Shown here piece after piece: positions 1 through 9,500 of a DNA stretch of 64,000 bases (positions are counted from its first letter, which is position 1; each line of letters starts with the position of its first letter). The notes under the pieces were generated by a model. It did not search any database and was not told where the DNA came from. It worked only from the letters and a program-made list of their open reading frames with translations. A program made the position numbers and the translations under genes. The DNA comes from a virus, in the IMG/VR virus record IMGVR_UViG_3300005466_000024, positions 62,001 to 126,000 of that record; one strand, 5' to 3'.

Positions 1-68
1 TGGCGCTTCTGCTGGGCTGCGGTGTACCAGACGGGGAGCGGGCCCGCGACGGGCGGGGTGTCGGCCAT
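1..68 (-). CDS. 5' fragment of an unidentified protein
   Basis: Only the first 22 codons lie in the window; the rest runs off the left edge. The peptide starts MADTPPVAGPLP and is Pro-rich. Its ATG shares one base with the TGA of the upstream gene (a TGATG junction), which indicates translational coupling. No family can be assigned from so short a piece. Confidence 0.6.
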   Translation of the reverse strand, partial: MADTPPVAGPLPVWYTAAQQKR

Positions 69-727
69 CAGCTGATTCCCTTCTGCGGTGTGTTCACCTG
101 AGGCTTGGTGAACCTCCAGGTGCTGGTGCCGTCCGGGGCGACGTCCTGGGTGGCCACGAACAGGTGGGTCATGTCGACGTGTTCGTCGCACAGCGGCGGC
201 ACGCCGCCGCGGTCGTCGGTGGCGGACTGGATGACCCGGCCACCGATGATCACCCCGGTCTTGGGATCCACCCGGCCGCACTGCAGGCAGGGCTTCTCGA
301 CGAGTGCCCTGCTGACGTTGGAGGTGTTGACCGTGATGGTCGGTTCGACCGGCTTGCCCTCGTTGTTGATCGGGCGCCCGGAGTTCATGATCTCCACCAA
401 CCGGTCTTCGGGGGCCTTGACGTGCTGGTTCATCAGCAGCGTGATCTCGTCCTCCATCCCCGGGTCGGCGGACACCGTCAGGGCCTGGCGCATCCACAGC
501 CGTTGGAAGCCGCGCACCTCCAGGCATTCCTTGGGCAGGGAGGCGATGGAGTCCATCTCGCCGGCCGGGGCGAGTTCCAGGCTGATGCGGGTGGCCATCG
601 GTCCGGCGCCGATGACGGTGTGGATGTGCACCTGGTTGCGCGTGTTGTTGCGCACGAACAGCGGCCCGTCGTGGCGGCGCAGTTCGGGCAGCGTCTGGGG
701 ATTGGAGGTCTTCTCCGGCACGGTCAT
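68..727 (-). CDS. conserved hypothetical protein, zinc-binding-like
   Basis: A protein of about 219 aa encoded downstream of the capsid and Lsr2 genes. I chose the ATG at 727 because AAAGGG lies 8 nt ahead of it; a GTG at 736 in the same frame is the alternative. The C-terminal half has CLQC near residue 150 and a further Cys-Asp-Glu-His cluster near residue 183, which could bind a metal. No signal peptide or membrane segment is seen. The position next to the head genes makes a virion role possible, but nothing in the sequence proves it. Confidence 0.7.
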   Translation of the reverse strand: MTVPEKTSNPQTLPELRRHDGPLFVRNNTRNQVHIHTVIGAGPMATRISLELAPAGEMDSIASLPKECLEVRGFQRLWMRQALTVSADPGMEDEITLLMNQHVKAPEDRLVEIMNSGRPINNEGKPVEPTITVNTSNVSRALVEKPCLQCGRVDPKTGVIIGGRVIQSATDDRGGVPPLCDEHVDMTHLFVATQDVAPDGTSTWRFTKPQVNTPQKGIS

Positions 728-759
728 CGCGACCACCCTTTGTTGGCGGCGCTCACGCT

Positions 760-828
760 GCGGGGTTCCCTTCCCGGCTACAGCGCGCTACCTACCCTTT
801 ACGGGGGCCGGGCAAAGGGGAACCCCGC
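760..828. terminator. long inverted repeat, possible terminator
   Basis: GCGGGGTTCCC at 760-770 is complementary to GGGAACCCCGC at 818-828, and CCCGG at 773-777 pairs inside with CCGGG at 808-812. A third partial copy of the GCGGGGTTCC word lies at 853-862. The repeat fills the gap between the genes at 68-727 and 874-1143. There is no clear T-tract on either strand, so it could be an attenuator or regulatory hairpin instead. Confidence 0.35.
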
Positions 829-873
829 CACTACAGCTAGGGAGGCTAAAGCGGCGGGGTTCCGATCAGGGGG

Positions 874-1143
874 TTATTCGCCCGCGGGCTCGAGGAGGGG
901 GACGTGCTCGGCCCCGTGGGCATCGATGTGGACTACAACGGGGTTGGTGAGTCGCAGGCCGGGGTCGGCGAGCACCTCGTCCAGGAACGATTCCAGGCAC
1001 AGGGGGCAGCACTGCACGATGATCCGCTGGGTGCGGTCGGCATCGAGTACTGCCATCAGGGGCATGTCCAACGCCTCGGCGAACGCCTCGGCCCCCCTGA
1101 CCGCTTCGCGTTCGGCCAGCGTCACCAGATAACTGTTCATCAT
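874..1143 (-). CDS. small hypothetical protein with Cys cluster
   Basis: An 89-aa protein starting at one of two adjacent ATG codons (1143 or 1140), with a strong GGGAGGGAG ribosome site upstream. Near residue 48 it carries Cys-Cys-Pro-Leu-Cys, then acidic and hydrophobic segments. It lies in the short operon after the lsr2 gene. The family is not recognised. The two-cysteine motif suggests a metal site or a redox pair. Confidence 0.65.
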   Translation of the reverse strand: MMNSYLVTLAEREAVRGAEAFAEALDMPLMAVLDADRTQRIIVQCCPLCLESFLDEVLADPGLRLTNPVVVHIDAHGAEHVPLLEPAGE

Positions 1144-1271
1144 TTCGTCTCCCTCCCTTCCCCGGTCAGTTGAAATCGACAGCGTCACAACAATTCTAGG
1201 GATCAGGCCCCGGAAAATCAAAGATGGGGCTGTGATATTCCCCCACAGCCTTTCCCGATTAAACGCCCCGA

Positions 1272-1445
1272 TTACCCCTGATCGGTGCGTATCTGCGGTT
1301 GGTGGCCGGGCGCCGGATACACCTGGACCGTCATCTGGTCGTCGCCGGTGACGTTCACGCACACCTCACTGGTGGTTCCGTCGCGGTGCAGTGCCGAGGT
1401 CCACTGGCTCTCGCCGGACCGGATCACCCGGGTCTCATGCGTCAT
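1272..1445 (-). CDS. 57-aa hypothetical protein
   Basis: A small open frame from ATG 1445 to TAA 1272, between lsr2 and the gene at 874-1143. The peptide begins MTHETRVIRSGESQW and ends in QIRTDQG, and it looks like a compact beta-rich domain. AAGGGAT upstream can serve as a ribosome site. The frame is otherwise covered only by plus-strand reading frames without ribosome sites, so this is the better candidate. Function unknown. Confidence 0.6.
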   Translation of the reverse strand: MTHETRVIRSGESQWTSALHRDGTTSEVCVNVTGDDQMTVQVYPAPGHQPQIRTDQG

Positions 1446-1473
1446 TGCCCGGGATCCCTTACTGCGTGGTCCA

Positions 1474-1800
1474 TCAGCCGACTGCGACCACGGGCTGGCG
1501 TTGCGCCGCCTCGTAGGCGTCGTTCACCTGCTTGGGGATGCGCCCCCGGTTGCGCACGATGTACCCGTTCTTCCTGGCCCATTCGCGGACCACGTCGAGG
1601 TCCACCTTGTCGGCGGCGGCTTTCTTGTCGCTCTTGCCGACGACGCGCGAGTGCCGCAGCCACTTCTCCATGTCCTTGTCGAAGAGTGCCTTGTTGGCGT
1701 TCGTCAGGTCGATCTCGCGACGTTCACCGTCGTAGGTGAATCGCCAGGTGCCGTCGGCGAGGTTGCCGTCGATATCGTCGATCAGCATCTTTTGTTCCAT
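1474..1800 (-). CDS. lsr2: Lsr2-like nucleoid protein / xenogeneic silencer
   Basis: A protein of 108 aa, the usual Lsr2 length. The N-terminal half has the oligomerisation-domain pattern (DDIDG near residue 9, then TYDGERREIDLT). The C-terminal half has the DNA-binding domain VREWARKNGY followed by NRGRIP, which holds the Arg-Gly-Arg AT-hook-like clamp that binds the minor groove of AT-rich DNA. Lsr2 silences foreign AT-rich genes in mycobacteria; phage copies may silence host or phage genes or interfere with host Lsr2. ATG 1800 follows GAGAGG, and a GTG at 1803 is possible. It has its own promoter (1838-1866) and lies behind a terminator-like hairpin after the capsid gene. Confidence 0.9.
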   Translation of the reverse strand: MEQKMLIDDIDGNLADGTWRFTYDGERREIDLTNANKALFDKDMEKWLRHSRVVGKSDKKAAADKVDLDVVREWARKNGYIVRNRGRIPKQVNDAYEAAQRQPVVAVG

Positions 1801-1837
1801 CACGGCCTCTCGGTTGCGTTATCCGCTATTTGGGACA

Positions 1838-1866
1838 ATGATATAGAGCCGGGGATTGGGGATCAA
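1838..1866 (-). promoter_or_regulatory. predicted promoter of lsr2
   Basis: On the minus strand a TTGATC -35 box (1866-1861) is separated by exactly 17 nt from a TATCAT -10 box (1843-1838). The predicted start of transcription lies about 30 nt ahead of the lsr2 ATG. The surrounding 1820-1990 region is unusually AT-rich for this window, which could also make it a target of Lsr2 itself. Confidence 0.5.
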
Positions 1867-2049
1867 GCTGACCGCCACACCCACACCCTATTTCCACAAT
1901 CATAGATTCGCACATACCCCAACAGGTGCATGATCCTCGGGTTCATTCTTCATTTTGGGTTTGGTAACGGGTCGGTACTTCTGCCTCGTTGGCCCTGACC
2001 CACACGTAGTTGGGTGGGCTGATGTGTGAGAACTCAAGTTCCAGTACAC

Positions 2050-2091
2050 ACTGAAGATCCCGATCGCTTCTTTGCTCTCGGGATCTTCAGT
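2050..2091 (-). terminator. hairpin terminator after the capsid gene
   Basis: A perfect 14-bp inverted repeat, ACTGAAGATCCCGA at 2050-2063 with its complement at 2078-2091, encloses a 14-nt loop. It sits 17 bases past the stop of the major capsid gene and ahead of the lsr2 promoter, so it most likely ends the head-gene transcript. No run of T follows on the minus strand, as is common for terminators in high-GC actinobacteria. Confidence 0.65.
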
Positions 2092-2107
2092 GCTGGTTGG
2101 GAGCTTT

Positions 2108-3112
2108 TTAAGCTTTGCGCAAAATCATGAGCCCGCGCGGATTGATCACGACCATGCCCAAAAGTTCGTCCATGACCCAGCCACGATGGAACTTGGGCAC
2201 GTTGTTGTCCTCTTCGACGTCGAGGCTGTACATGATCGGCAGAACTCCGAGGAATTCCGGTGCCGGCGTCAGGTACGTGGTGCCCTTGGGGATGATGATG
2301 GACTTGCCGATCTGGAATTCACCGAACTGGACGATGCGCTCGCCGGCGACGACGCTGTCCTTGAACGCCCAGCCGGTCGTCGCGATGTCCCACCGGTAGA
2401 AGTCCCGGTATTCGTTGGGGTTGCACAGCAGCCGAGACGAATCCAACATGCGCTGATCGGTGAAGGTCACCGCGGTGTACAGGTCGTTGGGTTCCAGGTT
2501 CTCCCCGGCCACGGTGATCTCGTTGGGCAGGCTGCCCGTCGAGGGGTTGGCGGTGGCGTCGACCAGCCGGTACTGGGCGGCCGACACCTCGAGCAAGGTC
2601 ACCAGGCGCGCGTCCTCCTGACGCATGATGCCCTGTTTCGATTCGTCCTGGGTGTACTCCACGATGTTGCTGCGGAGCCAGTACAGGTCTTCCTTCTTGA
2701 TGTTCGGGAACGTCGCGATGCGGAACAGCTCGACCCGCACGCGTTTGCCCTCGAAGGGGGTGATCTGCACTTCGCCCTCGTCGCCGTGCAGGATGTAGGC
2801 CTGCCCCAGGTCGTCGAGCACGTCGTATTCGACTGGGACGCCGGGGGTGAGCGCGTCCTCGAGCAGGACGTTGCGCACGATGCCCTGGTAGCGCAGCTTG
2901 AGCTGGATCGGGCCGATCATGGATTGCCCGAGACGCAGCAGGCCGTTCTGCTTGTCGTTGAGGATCTGGGCGAGTTGGATCTGCTTTTCGCGGGTGGACA
3001 GTTTGCGACCGCCCATGCGTCGCATCATGCCCGCCATTTCGGCGGCGTATTCCTCGGAATGCTTTGCGAGCTTGCCGAATCCGGTTGCGACCGGGAGTGT
3101 CGCCATGTTCAT
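2108..3112 (-). CDS. major capsid protein
   Basis: A protein of 334 aa that I read as the HK97-fold major head protein from its position directly after the protease-scaffold and decoration-candidate genes, its length and its composition. It has an N-terminal alpha-helical arm (residues about 10-60), a long mixed alpha/beta body, and a C-terminal stretch typical of phage coat proteins (HRGWVMDELLGMVVINPRG). ATG 3112 follows GAGGACA at good spacing. A strong hairpin follows the stop, as expected for the most highly expressed late gene. The name rests on context and overall look; no catalytic motif is expected. Confidence 0.8.
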   Translation of the reverse strand: MNMATLPVATGFGKLAKHSEEYAAEMAGMMRRMGGRKLSTREKQIQLAQILNDKQNGLLRLGQSMIGPIQLKLRYQGIVRNVLLEDALTPGVPVEYDVLDDLGQAYILHGDEGEVQITPFEGKRVRVELFRIATFPNIKKEDLYWLRSNIVEYTQDESKQGIMRQEDARLVTLLEVSAAQYRLVDATANPSTGSLPNEITVAGENLEPNDLYTAVTFTDQRMLDSSRLLCNPNEYRDFYRWDIATTGWAFKDSVVAGERIVQFGEFQIGKSIIIPKGTTYLTPAPEFLGVLPIMYSLDVEEDNNVPKFHRGWVMDELLGMVVINPRGLMILRKA

Positions 3113-3146
3113 GGTGTGTCCTCGTTTCTGTGTCGGCTCGCCGGAT

Positions 3147-3677
3147 TCAGCTGCCCGCCACCGCGCCGGAGGCGAAGTGGAACCTGTTGAGCCGCACGAG
3201 GATCTTGTCGGTCCCGTAGACGTCCATCAGTTCGGCGACGGCGTTGGTGTTGTCGGCGCCGGTGGGGGTCAGTAGGCCCTTGTTGGTGCCGGTGAGCAGG
3301 GTGCGGCCACCGTCGGAGGGGTTGTAGGAGTTCCAGTTGGCGGTCTGGTCGAAGGCCGGGGCGAAGATGACGAACGTCGCCTCGGAGTCGCCCACCCATA
3401 CGGTGAAGTTGTTGGCACCGGTGCCGGTGACCTCGTCGATCCCCAGGGTGGGGGCGCAGAACAGCGCCGAGAGGCCGAACGGCCTCTGGTTGCCGGTGCC
3501 CTTGTAGGGGGTGAAGAGCTCGCCGCCGAGTCGGCACATGACGCTGCCGGGGTAGATGTCGAAGCTGCGGTCGAAGTTGGGGTCCAGGAATCCCGCGTAG
3601 GTGGTGGCCTGCGTCTGGGCGTACTTGGGCTGAATAGTCCTTTTCTGACCGGGGTTGGCCAGGGTGGGCCGGAACAT
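3147..3677 (-). CDS. putative capsid decoration or accessory head protein
   Basis: A 176-aa, mostly beta-type protein (many Thr, Gly, Asn; short acidic turns) between the protease-scaffold gene (10 nt upstream) and the major capsid gene (34 nt downstream). Small head-decoration proteins usually sit in exactly this slot. It starts MFRPTLANPGQK and has no signal peptide or membrane segment. It could also be a head fibre or a vertex protein. Confidence 0.6.
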   Translation of the reverse strand: MFRPTLANPGQKRTIQPKYAQTQATTYAGFLDPNFDRSFDIYPGSVMCRLGGELFTPYKGTGNQRPFGLSALFCAPTLGIDEVTGTGANNFTVWVGDSEATFVIFAPAFDQTANWNSYNPSDGGRTLLTGTNKGLLTPTGADNTNAVAELMDVYGTDKILVRLNRFHFASGAVAGS

Positions 3678-3686
3678 GATGGTCTC

Positions 3687-6545
3687 CTAAATGAACAGCG
3701 CGCTGTCGTTGCTGGGGTCGGTGGCCGCGTACCGCACGTTCGAGGGAGCCGTGCGAGGTGAGGTCAGGCCGGGTGGGATGCGCCCTGCGGCACCAGAGGC
3801 CGCGGCCAGGCGCCGGGAGGCGCTGCGGGCGCGGGTGGCGTTGGCTTGCGCCACCGCCTCCAGGAGTCGGGTGCGGTCCACGATCGTGGCGTGGCGCATC
3901 TGCTGGGCCTGGGCGACCAGCTGCCATTTGTCCTCGTAGGGCAGGCCGCTGTTGATGTAGGCCTCGGCGTAGCGCACTGCCGCGACCGCGTCGGCCTTGC
4001 GGTTGAAGGAGGCGGCCCGTTCCTCGCGATCGGAGGTGCCGCCGCCTTCCCCGGGCGCCCAGATCTGCGAGTTGGTGGACAGGTCGGGTTTGGCGACACT
4101 GTCGCCCGCGTTCTGCCCGAACTCGCCGATGTCGTACTGGCTCTGCTGGGCCCGCTGATCGGTGGTGTCGTTGACCGGTGCCTCCACGTCCACCCGCTCA
4201 TCCGGCGCTGCAACTTCCAGCGATTCGTTGGCACGGCGATCCATGGCTTCCCTCCTGTCGACCTCAGCCCTTCTGGCCCGCCGCAGAAAAACTTCCAGCG
4301 CGGGGAACATGGCCTGCAGGGGGACGCCCGACGCTTCGGCGTAACGAGCCGCCTGGCGCCGAACGAAGTTGGGGTGGTGTGCGGTGGCCGACCGGCCGGT
4401 GGTGGCGCGCATCCAGTCGTCGAATGCCGCGAACGCGCGCACCGAGGCGTCCTTGGGTTGGGTGGAGTCGCTGACCAGTTCGACGTCGGTGAAGTCGTGG
4501 CCCTTGATGTCCTGGTCGTCGGTGCCGCTCAGCGGCGGGTCGAGCACCCGGGAGTCGGTGGTGGCTTCGGCGGCGGTGCGACGACGAGAGTCCTTGTCCC
4601 ACGGGAACTTTTTGTCGTCGTCCTTGTCCTTGTCGTCCTCGTCGTCGTCACTGCCGCACTCGTCGGAACCGGTGAGTGCGCGGTAGGCCTGGATGTCTCG
4701 TTCGAGGTCGACCGAACGACCCCGGATGCGTCGGCGCAGCGAGGCCACCAGGTTGTCGGGGGTGTTGGTGATCTTGGAATCACCGTCCCTGGGCGCTTCG
4801 ACGGCCTCGCCGCCGGGGGTCTGGCTGACGTACACCGGCTCCTGCTCGCCCTGGTCGTTGTCGTCGGTGTGGTAGGGGCCGCCCTCGACGTCGCCCGATC
4901 CGTCGGAGTCGGCGAAGTGCTGCTGGGGCGCCTTGGCGTGCCGGGAGGCCTGCACGACCCGCTCTGTCAACCCGCTCATGCGATGTGCCTCCTTGGACGG
5001 CTTTCTCTTTTCCTTGCGGTTGGCCGCAACCTGTTGCTGCAGTGGCTCGTCGTCGTCACCGAACGCCTGCTCGGCCTGCTGCAGGTCGCCCTCGGCTTCC
5101 TGCAGCAGCTCCGCGTCGGACTTGCCACTGCCATCTCCGCTGTCGCCGGAGTCGTCCGAGTCGCCGTCATCGGAGCCGGAGTCGTCGTCCTCGTAGTCGC
5201 CGTCGTCGGACTCGTCGGAATCCGATGTGTCGTCCTCGTCGCCGTCGGAGTCGTCGGAACCGTCGCTGTCGGAGTCGTCGTCCTCGGCCAGCCATGGCGG
5301 CAGGCCCTTGCCGTCGTCCTCCTCCGCGAAGACGTAGCGCCTCCCGGTCCGCGGGTCGATGAGGATTTGCGGGCGCTCGGCGTAGTCGGCAGAACGCTCG
5401 TGGTTACGGCGCTGCTTGGTGCGGGCCATGTTTCCCCTCCTCAGCCGGGGGTCTTCGGGGTCGACGTCCTCGACGTCTTCGGCGCGGCGGTCGGCGTCTA
5501 ACCCTTCTTCTTCCTGTTCGCGGTCGAGTTGCTTGGTTCGCGACAGGTCGGGGGTGCGCAGTTCCTTCGGCGACCGGATGGTCTGCTGGAACGGGACGTC
5601 GTCCTGTTCCTCGTTCTCCCACGGCGTGATGAACTGGTAGTCGCCGTCATCGAGGTCTTCCCGGCGCAGCGTGTCGATGTCCTCGGGAGCCTCCACCTCG
5701 CCGTACCCTCGCCGCTCGGTGCCGCCTTCGTGGTGGCGACGTCTCTTCTCCTCGAGTTCGGCGTCGAGCTGGTCGAGGAACTTGTCGGGGTCGAAGTAGT
5801 CGCGGATCCGCTGCCGCAGTCGGCTCGGGTGCTCCTCCTCCGGGGGCAGCTCCTTGATGGTGCGGTAGTCCCAGCCTTCGCGGTGGCCTGGCTGACGGCC
5901 GGCGGCGATCACCCGGCTGACCAGCGCGGTCTCGTCGGCCGGGTCGAACACGTACGACAATTCGAAGAACCCGAGTTTCTCGCAGATCTCGTGGACCGGT
6001 TCGACACGCCCGGTGCGCGGGTTGTACAGTTTCTCGCCCTTGCGGGCCGCGACGTGCTCGCAGAATTCTGGTTCGTCGGTGGCCCGGTTACCGCAATGGC
6101 TGCAGATGGTGACCGCGCACTCGACGCCCATCGACACCGAGTCCAGCCCGCCTTCGCGAATCTCCTTGGCCAGCTTGGGGAATCGCTGGGCGTCGACCTC
6201 CATGATGGTTTCGATGTACCGGTCGTCCCCGGCCTCGACGTAGCGCGCGGCGATGACCTTACCGCGGGCCTTTTTCCAATCTTCATTGGTATGGTTTACG
6301 AAGATCGGTTTCCCGATGAATGACCTGTAGCTCTTTTTCAATTCCTCGGAGGGCCAGGCGTCGTAATTCTGATTTATCCTGGCGGTTATCGCCCGAACTT
6401 GCGAGTACAGGAATCCTGGTTTCGGTGCCCAATTTCTGGCTATCGCGGCATGCTTCTGCCCGTGATATGCCATCAGTACTTGTTTGACGCCATCAACGGA
6501 AAAATGCCGCGATGACCCCGTCTTGATCGGGCGAACTATCGACAT
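3687..6545 (-). CDS. capsid maturation protease fused to acidic scaffold
   Basis: A 952-aa protein. The N-terminal 230 residues look like a prohead protease: IFVNHTNEDWKKARGKVIAARYVE-like core with the candidate catalytic His in NHTNE (near residue 79), and Ser in DSVSMGVEC (near residue 136). A Cys-x-x-Cys zinc-type loop (CSHCGN, then CEH) is inserted after it. Residues about 290-600 form an extremely acidic Asp/Ser-rich scaffold-like region, followed by helical segments that may be the scaffold core. It is the usual partner of the capsid gene 574 nt downstream. The protease presumably cuts the scaffold and the head proteins during maturation. Confidence 0.75.
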   Translation of the reverse strand: MSIVRPIKTGSSRHFSVDGVKQVLMAYHGQKHAAIARNWAPKPGFLYSQVRAITARINQNYDAWPSEELKKSYRSFIGKPIFVNHTNEDWKKARGKVIAARYVEAGDDRYIETIMEVDAQRFPKLAKEIREGGLDSVSMGVECAVTICSHCGNRATDEPEFCEHVAARKGEKLYNPRTGRVEPVHEICEKLGFFELSYVFDPADETALVSRVIAAGRQPGHREGWDYRTIKELPPEEEHPSRLRQRIRDYFDPDKFLDQLDAELEEKRRRHHEGGTERRGYGEVEAPEDIDTLRREDLDDGDYQFITPWENEEQDDVPFQQTIRSPKELRTPDLSRTKQLDREQEEEGLDADRRAEDVEDVDPEDPRLRRGNMARTKQRRNHERSADYAERPQILIDPRTGRRYVFAEEDDGKGLPPWLAEDDDSDSDGSDDSDGDEDDTSDSDESDDGDYEDDDSGSDDGDSDDSGDSGDGSGKSDAELLQEAEGDLQQAEQAFGDDDEPLQQQVAANRKEKRKPSKEAHRMSGLTERVVQASRHAKAPQQHFADSDGSGDVEGGPYHTDDNDQGEQEPVYVSQTPGGEAVEAPRDGDSKITNTPDNLVASLRRRIRGRSVDLERDIQAYRALTGSDECGSDDDEDDKDKDDDKKFPWDKDSRRRTAAEATTDSRVLDPPLSGTDDQDIKGHDFTDVELVSDSTQPKDASVRAFAAFDDWMRATTGRSATAHHPNFVRRQAARYAEASGVPLQAMFPALEVFLRRARRAEVDRREAMDRRANESLEVAAPDERVDVEAPVNDTTDQRAQQSQYDIGEFGQNAGDSVAKPDLSTNSQIWAPGEGGGTSDREERAASFNRKADAVAAVRYAEAYINSGLPYEDKWQLVAQAQQMRHATIVDRTRLLEAVAQANATRARSASRRLAAASGAAGRIPPGLTSPRTAPSNVRYAATDPSNDSALFI

Positions 6546-6548
6546 CAG

Positions 6549-9500
6549 CTATCCCAGGTAGTGGGTTCCACGAAGTTCGTCCTCAGTGGGCAGGTTGCGT
6601 GCCCCCAGGACATGGCTCTCGCTCTCCAATTCCCTCTGCTCGGCGAGGGTGAAGTGGCGACCGGCGGTCTTGAGGAAGGCCTGTGCGCGACCGGCGATGT
6701 CCGCCATGGAGTAGTCGCCCCCACCGCCCGTAGGGGCGTCGCCACCGAGGGCGGTCGATGCGATGTTGGCCTGGAACTGGCGCACGATGTCCGAGCCCTC
6801 GCCGGATGGCCGACCGATGTCCGCCTTGGTGGCCAGCGCCTCCGGCGAGCCGCCCATACGAGTGAGGGAGGGGATCTGATCGTGGCGCAACAGGCCCGCG
6901 GCCAGCTGGTCGCGCTGGCGGGTGATCCCAGCCGAGCGGGTCGCCGGCTGGGTGGGTGGGGCGGCGTAGTCGCCTACCCCCGCACCACCCGAGAGGGGTA
7001 GTGCGCTGCCGCCGGTGTCGGTGGGGATCGCCGGGGTGGCGTAGACGCCGGGATCCTCGGCCTGACCCTCCTTCAGCGCCCATTCATCGAAATCGGGGTG
7101 CTGACTGATCCCCTCCATGTAGGTGTCGAATGGACGATGTTCCTTCTCCTCTGGCACATACCCATGCGGGAACCACTCTCGATGCAGGTCATCGGGAATT
7201 GCGCCCTGCCTGGGCCGCTGCTGCGGCTTGCCCTCGTCGGTGTACTTGGTCAGGCCGCCCTCAGTGGTGACGTCCTCGAGATCGGGACGTTCGTGCTTGT
7301 CGACGTAGTCCTCGGAGGTGCCCCACCACTGTTTGGGGTCGGGCCCGGATCCCTCGAACCCGTCGTTGGCCCAGTCCCCGCCGCCGGGTGCCTCGAACGA
7401 CCCGCCGGGCGGGATTTCGTCGTCGGCGCCGTAGTGCAGGGCGGCCACCAGTTGGCTGGCGTCGGCGCCGCGGTCGCGCAGCTCCTCAACCAGGTGGGCG
7501 ACCTCATCGTTGCGGTCGTCCATGTCTCCGAGGTCGTCATCGAGGGGTTCGTGGGCCAGGTTGCGCAACCGCTCGAGCAGTGCGGTGTCGTCGGCCTCGT
7601 GCAGCGCACCGAGCGCGCTCAGTCCGCCACCGATCGCACTGCCGATACCCGAGGCGATCGGTCCGGCGAGTTGGCCGACGCCTGAGGCGATCGGGCTGAT
7701 GATGTCGCCGATCATCCCGGGGTCGAACCCGCCGCCCATCGCCTCGTTGCGGTCGGCCGCTGCGGGTGGTCTGTCCGCCTCGTCCGGCGTGGTTCCCCCT
7801 GCGGGGGCGGCCGGATCGTTCAGCGCGGGGTCGGTGTTCGCCGGGCTGTTGGGGTCGTCCTGACCGATGTGCCACATCGGTTCGGGGGTGTAGGCGTTGC
7901 CCAGGGCGTCCATGAATGCCGAGGTCTTGCCGGGGATCTTGATCGTCTCGCCCGGCCGGATCAGGTCGGGGTCGCCGCTGGGGGCGTTCAACTGGCTGTA
8001 GTCCCCGCCCAGGCCGGCCCGCTCGGAGATGCCGCTCAGCGTGTCACCGGGTTTGACGGTGTAGCTGGAGCCGGGATCGATCGCGGTGGTGTCCGACGAT
8101 GGGGTCCACCCCGTACTGCCACCACCTCCGGTCGAGCCACCACTGGTCGCGCCAGTACCACTCGTAGCGGCGGCACCGGCCTCACCCCCGATGCCGGTGC
8201 TGGCCGCACCCCCGACACCGGCTGGACTGACGGCAGCGGGAGCGGTGGGTGCGGTACCCGTAGCACTGGGCGTGGGCAGCCCCAGGCCCTGGCTGTAGTC
8301 GCCCCAGAAACCACCACCCGTGCCACCTGGGGCCGTGCCACCCCCGATCGGGCCGCCGGGCCACATCATGTCCGCGAACCCGCTGCCTCCACTGGGAGTC
8401 GGGTTGTTCAGTCCCGGGTCGGTGTTCGCCGGACCGAAGAGGTCACTGTCGTCGGCGTAGTGGAGTCGGCCGAAGTGCACGATCTCATCGGGACCGGTGG
8501 TGTCGCGTTCGTCCTTGGTGACGTCGACGAACTTCTCGCGGTCCTCGTCGTCCTCGTCGTCGAGGAAGGTGAAGTTGGGGGTCAGCGACTGCGGGTGGGT
8601 GCGCAGCACGTCGGCGTGGCGCCTCCGGTGGGGGTCGTCCTCGTCCCATTCCTCCAGTTCATCGAGATCTGGTTCCAGCCCGTAGGGGTGTCCGCCGGTG
8701 CCCGCACCGAAGCTGCCCGGCCGGTCGGGATCACCGATGCCTTCGGGGTTGTGCTGCCAGCCTGCCGTCTTGTACACCTCGTCGGGATCGTTGACGTAGG
8801 GGACGTCGAAGTCTCGTTCGGGTGCCTCGGTCCGGTGGTCGTCGGCGTAGTCGAAGACCTTGTCGACGTCCTCGGCATCGAGGTCTGCGTTGGGGGTGGA
8901 CACGAAGTTGTCGGCAGCCGGCTGGTCGACGTGGCCGCCGTTGTCCTCGTTGACGTAGGTCTTGAAGTCGTCGACTGCGGCTCCGGAGCGGCTGCGGTAC
9001 TTGCGCTGCTGGGTGCCCGGCCCGGTTTCCAGGACGTAGTCCCCGGTGAAGTGCTCGGGGGATTCCTTCAAGTGCGCGGACTGCATCTCGAGGTACGTTG
9101 CGTAGCCGTGGCTGCACAGCCGCCCGACGTAGGACACCTTGCGTTTGAACGCCCAACTACCCCACGGGCAGGTGCACACCCAGGCACTGATCGACTGCTG
9201 CCCCAAGCCGCCGTGGGCTCCGGACTTGGAGATCATCACGTCGTAGGTGTCGTGGTCGCCCTCCACCGTCGCGTAGATGTCGTTCTTGGAGACGGAGTGC
9301 ACCTCGACCTTGCCCTCGCGGCGCAGCCGCATGGCCTTTTGCCGCACGTCGGCCCAGGCCGACGTGCGCAGCTGCTTGTCGGCCTCGATCAGCAGGACGT
9401 AACGCTTCATCGACTCGTCGTCGTGCAGTCGCGCGTAATGGGTGCCCACCCTGCTGATCTCGCCGAGCGGGTCGTCACGGAAGCGCTGCACGGGGTCGTC

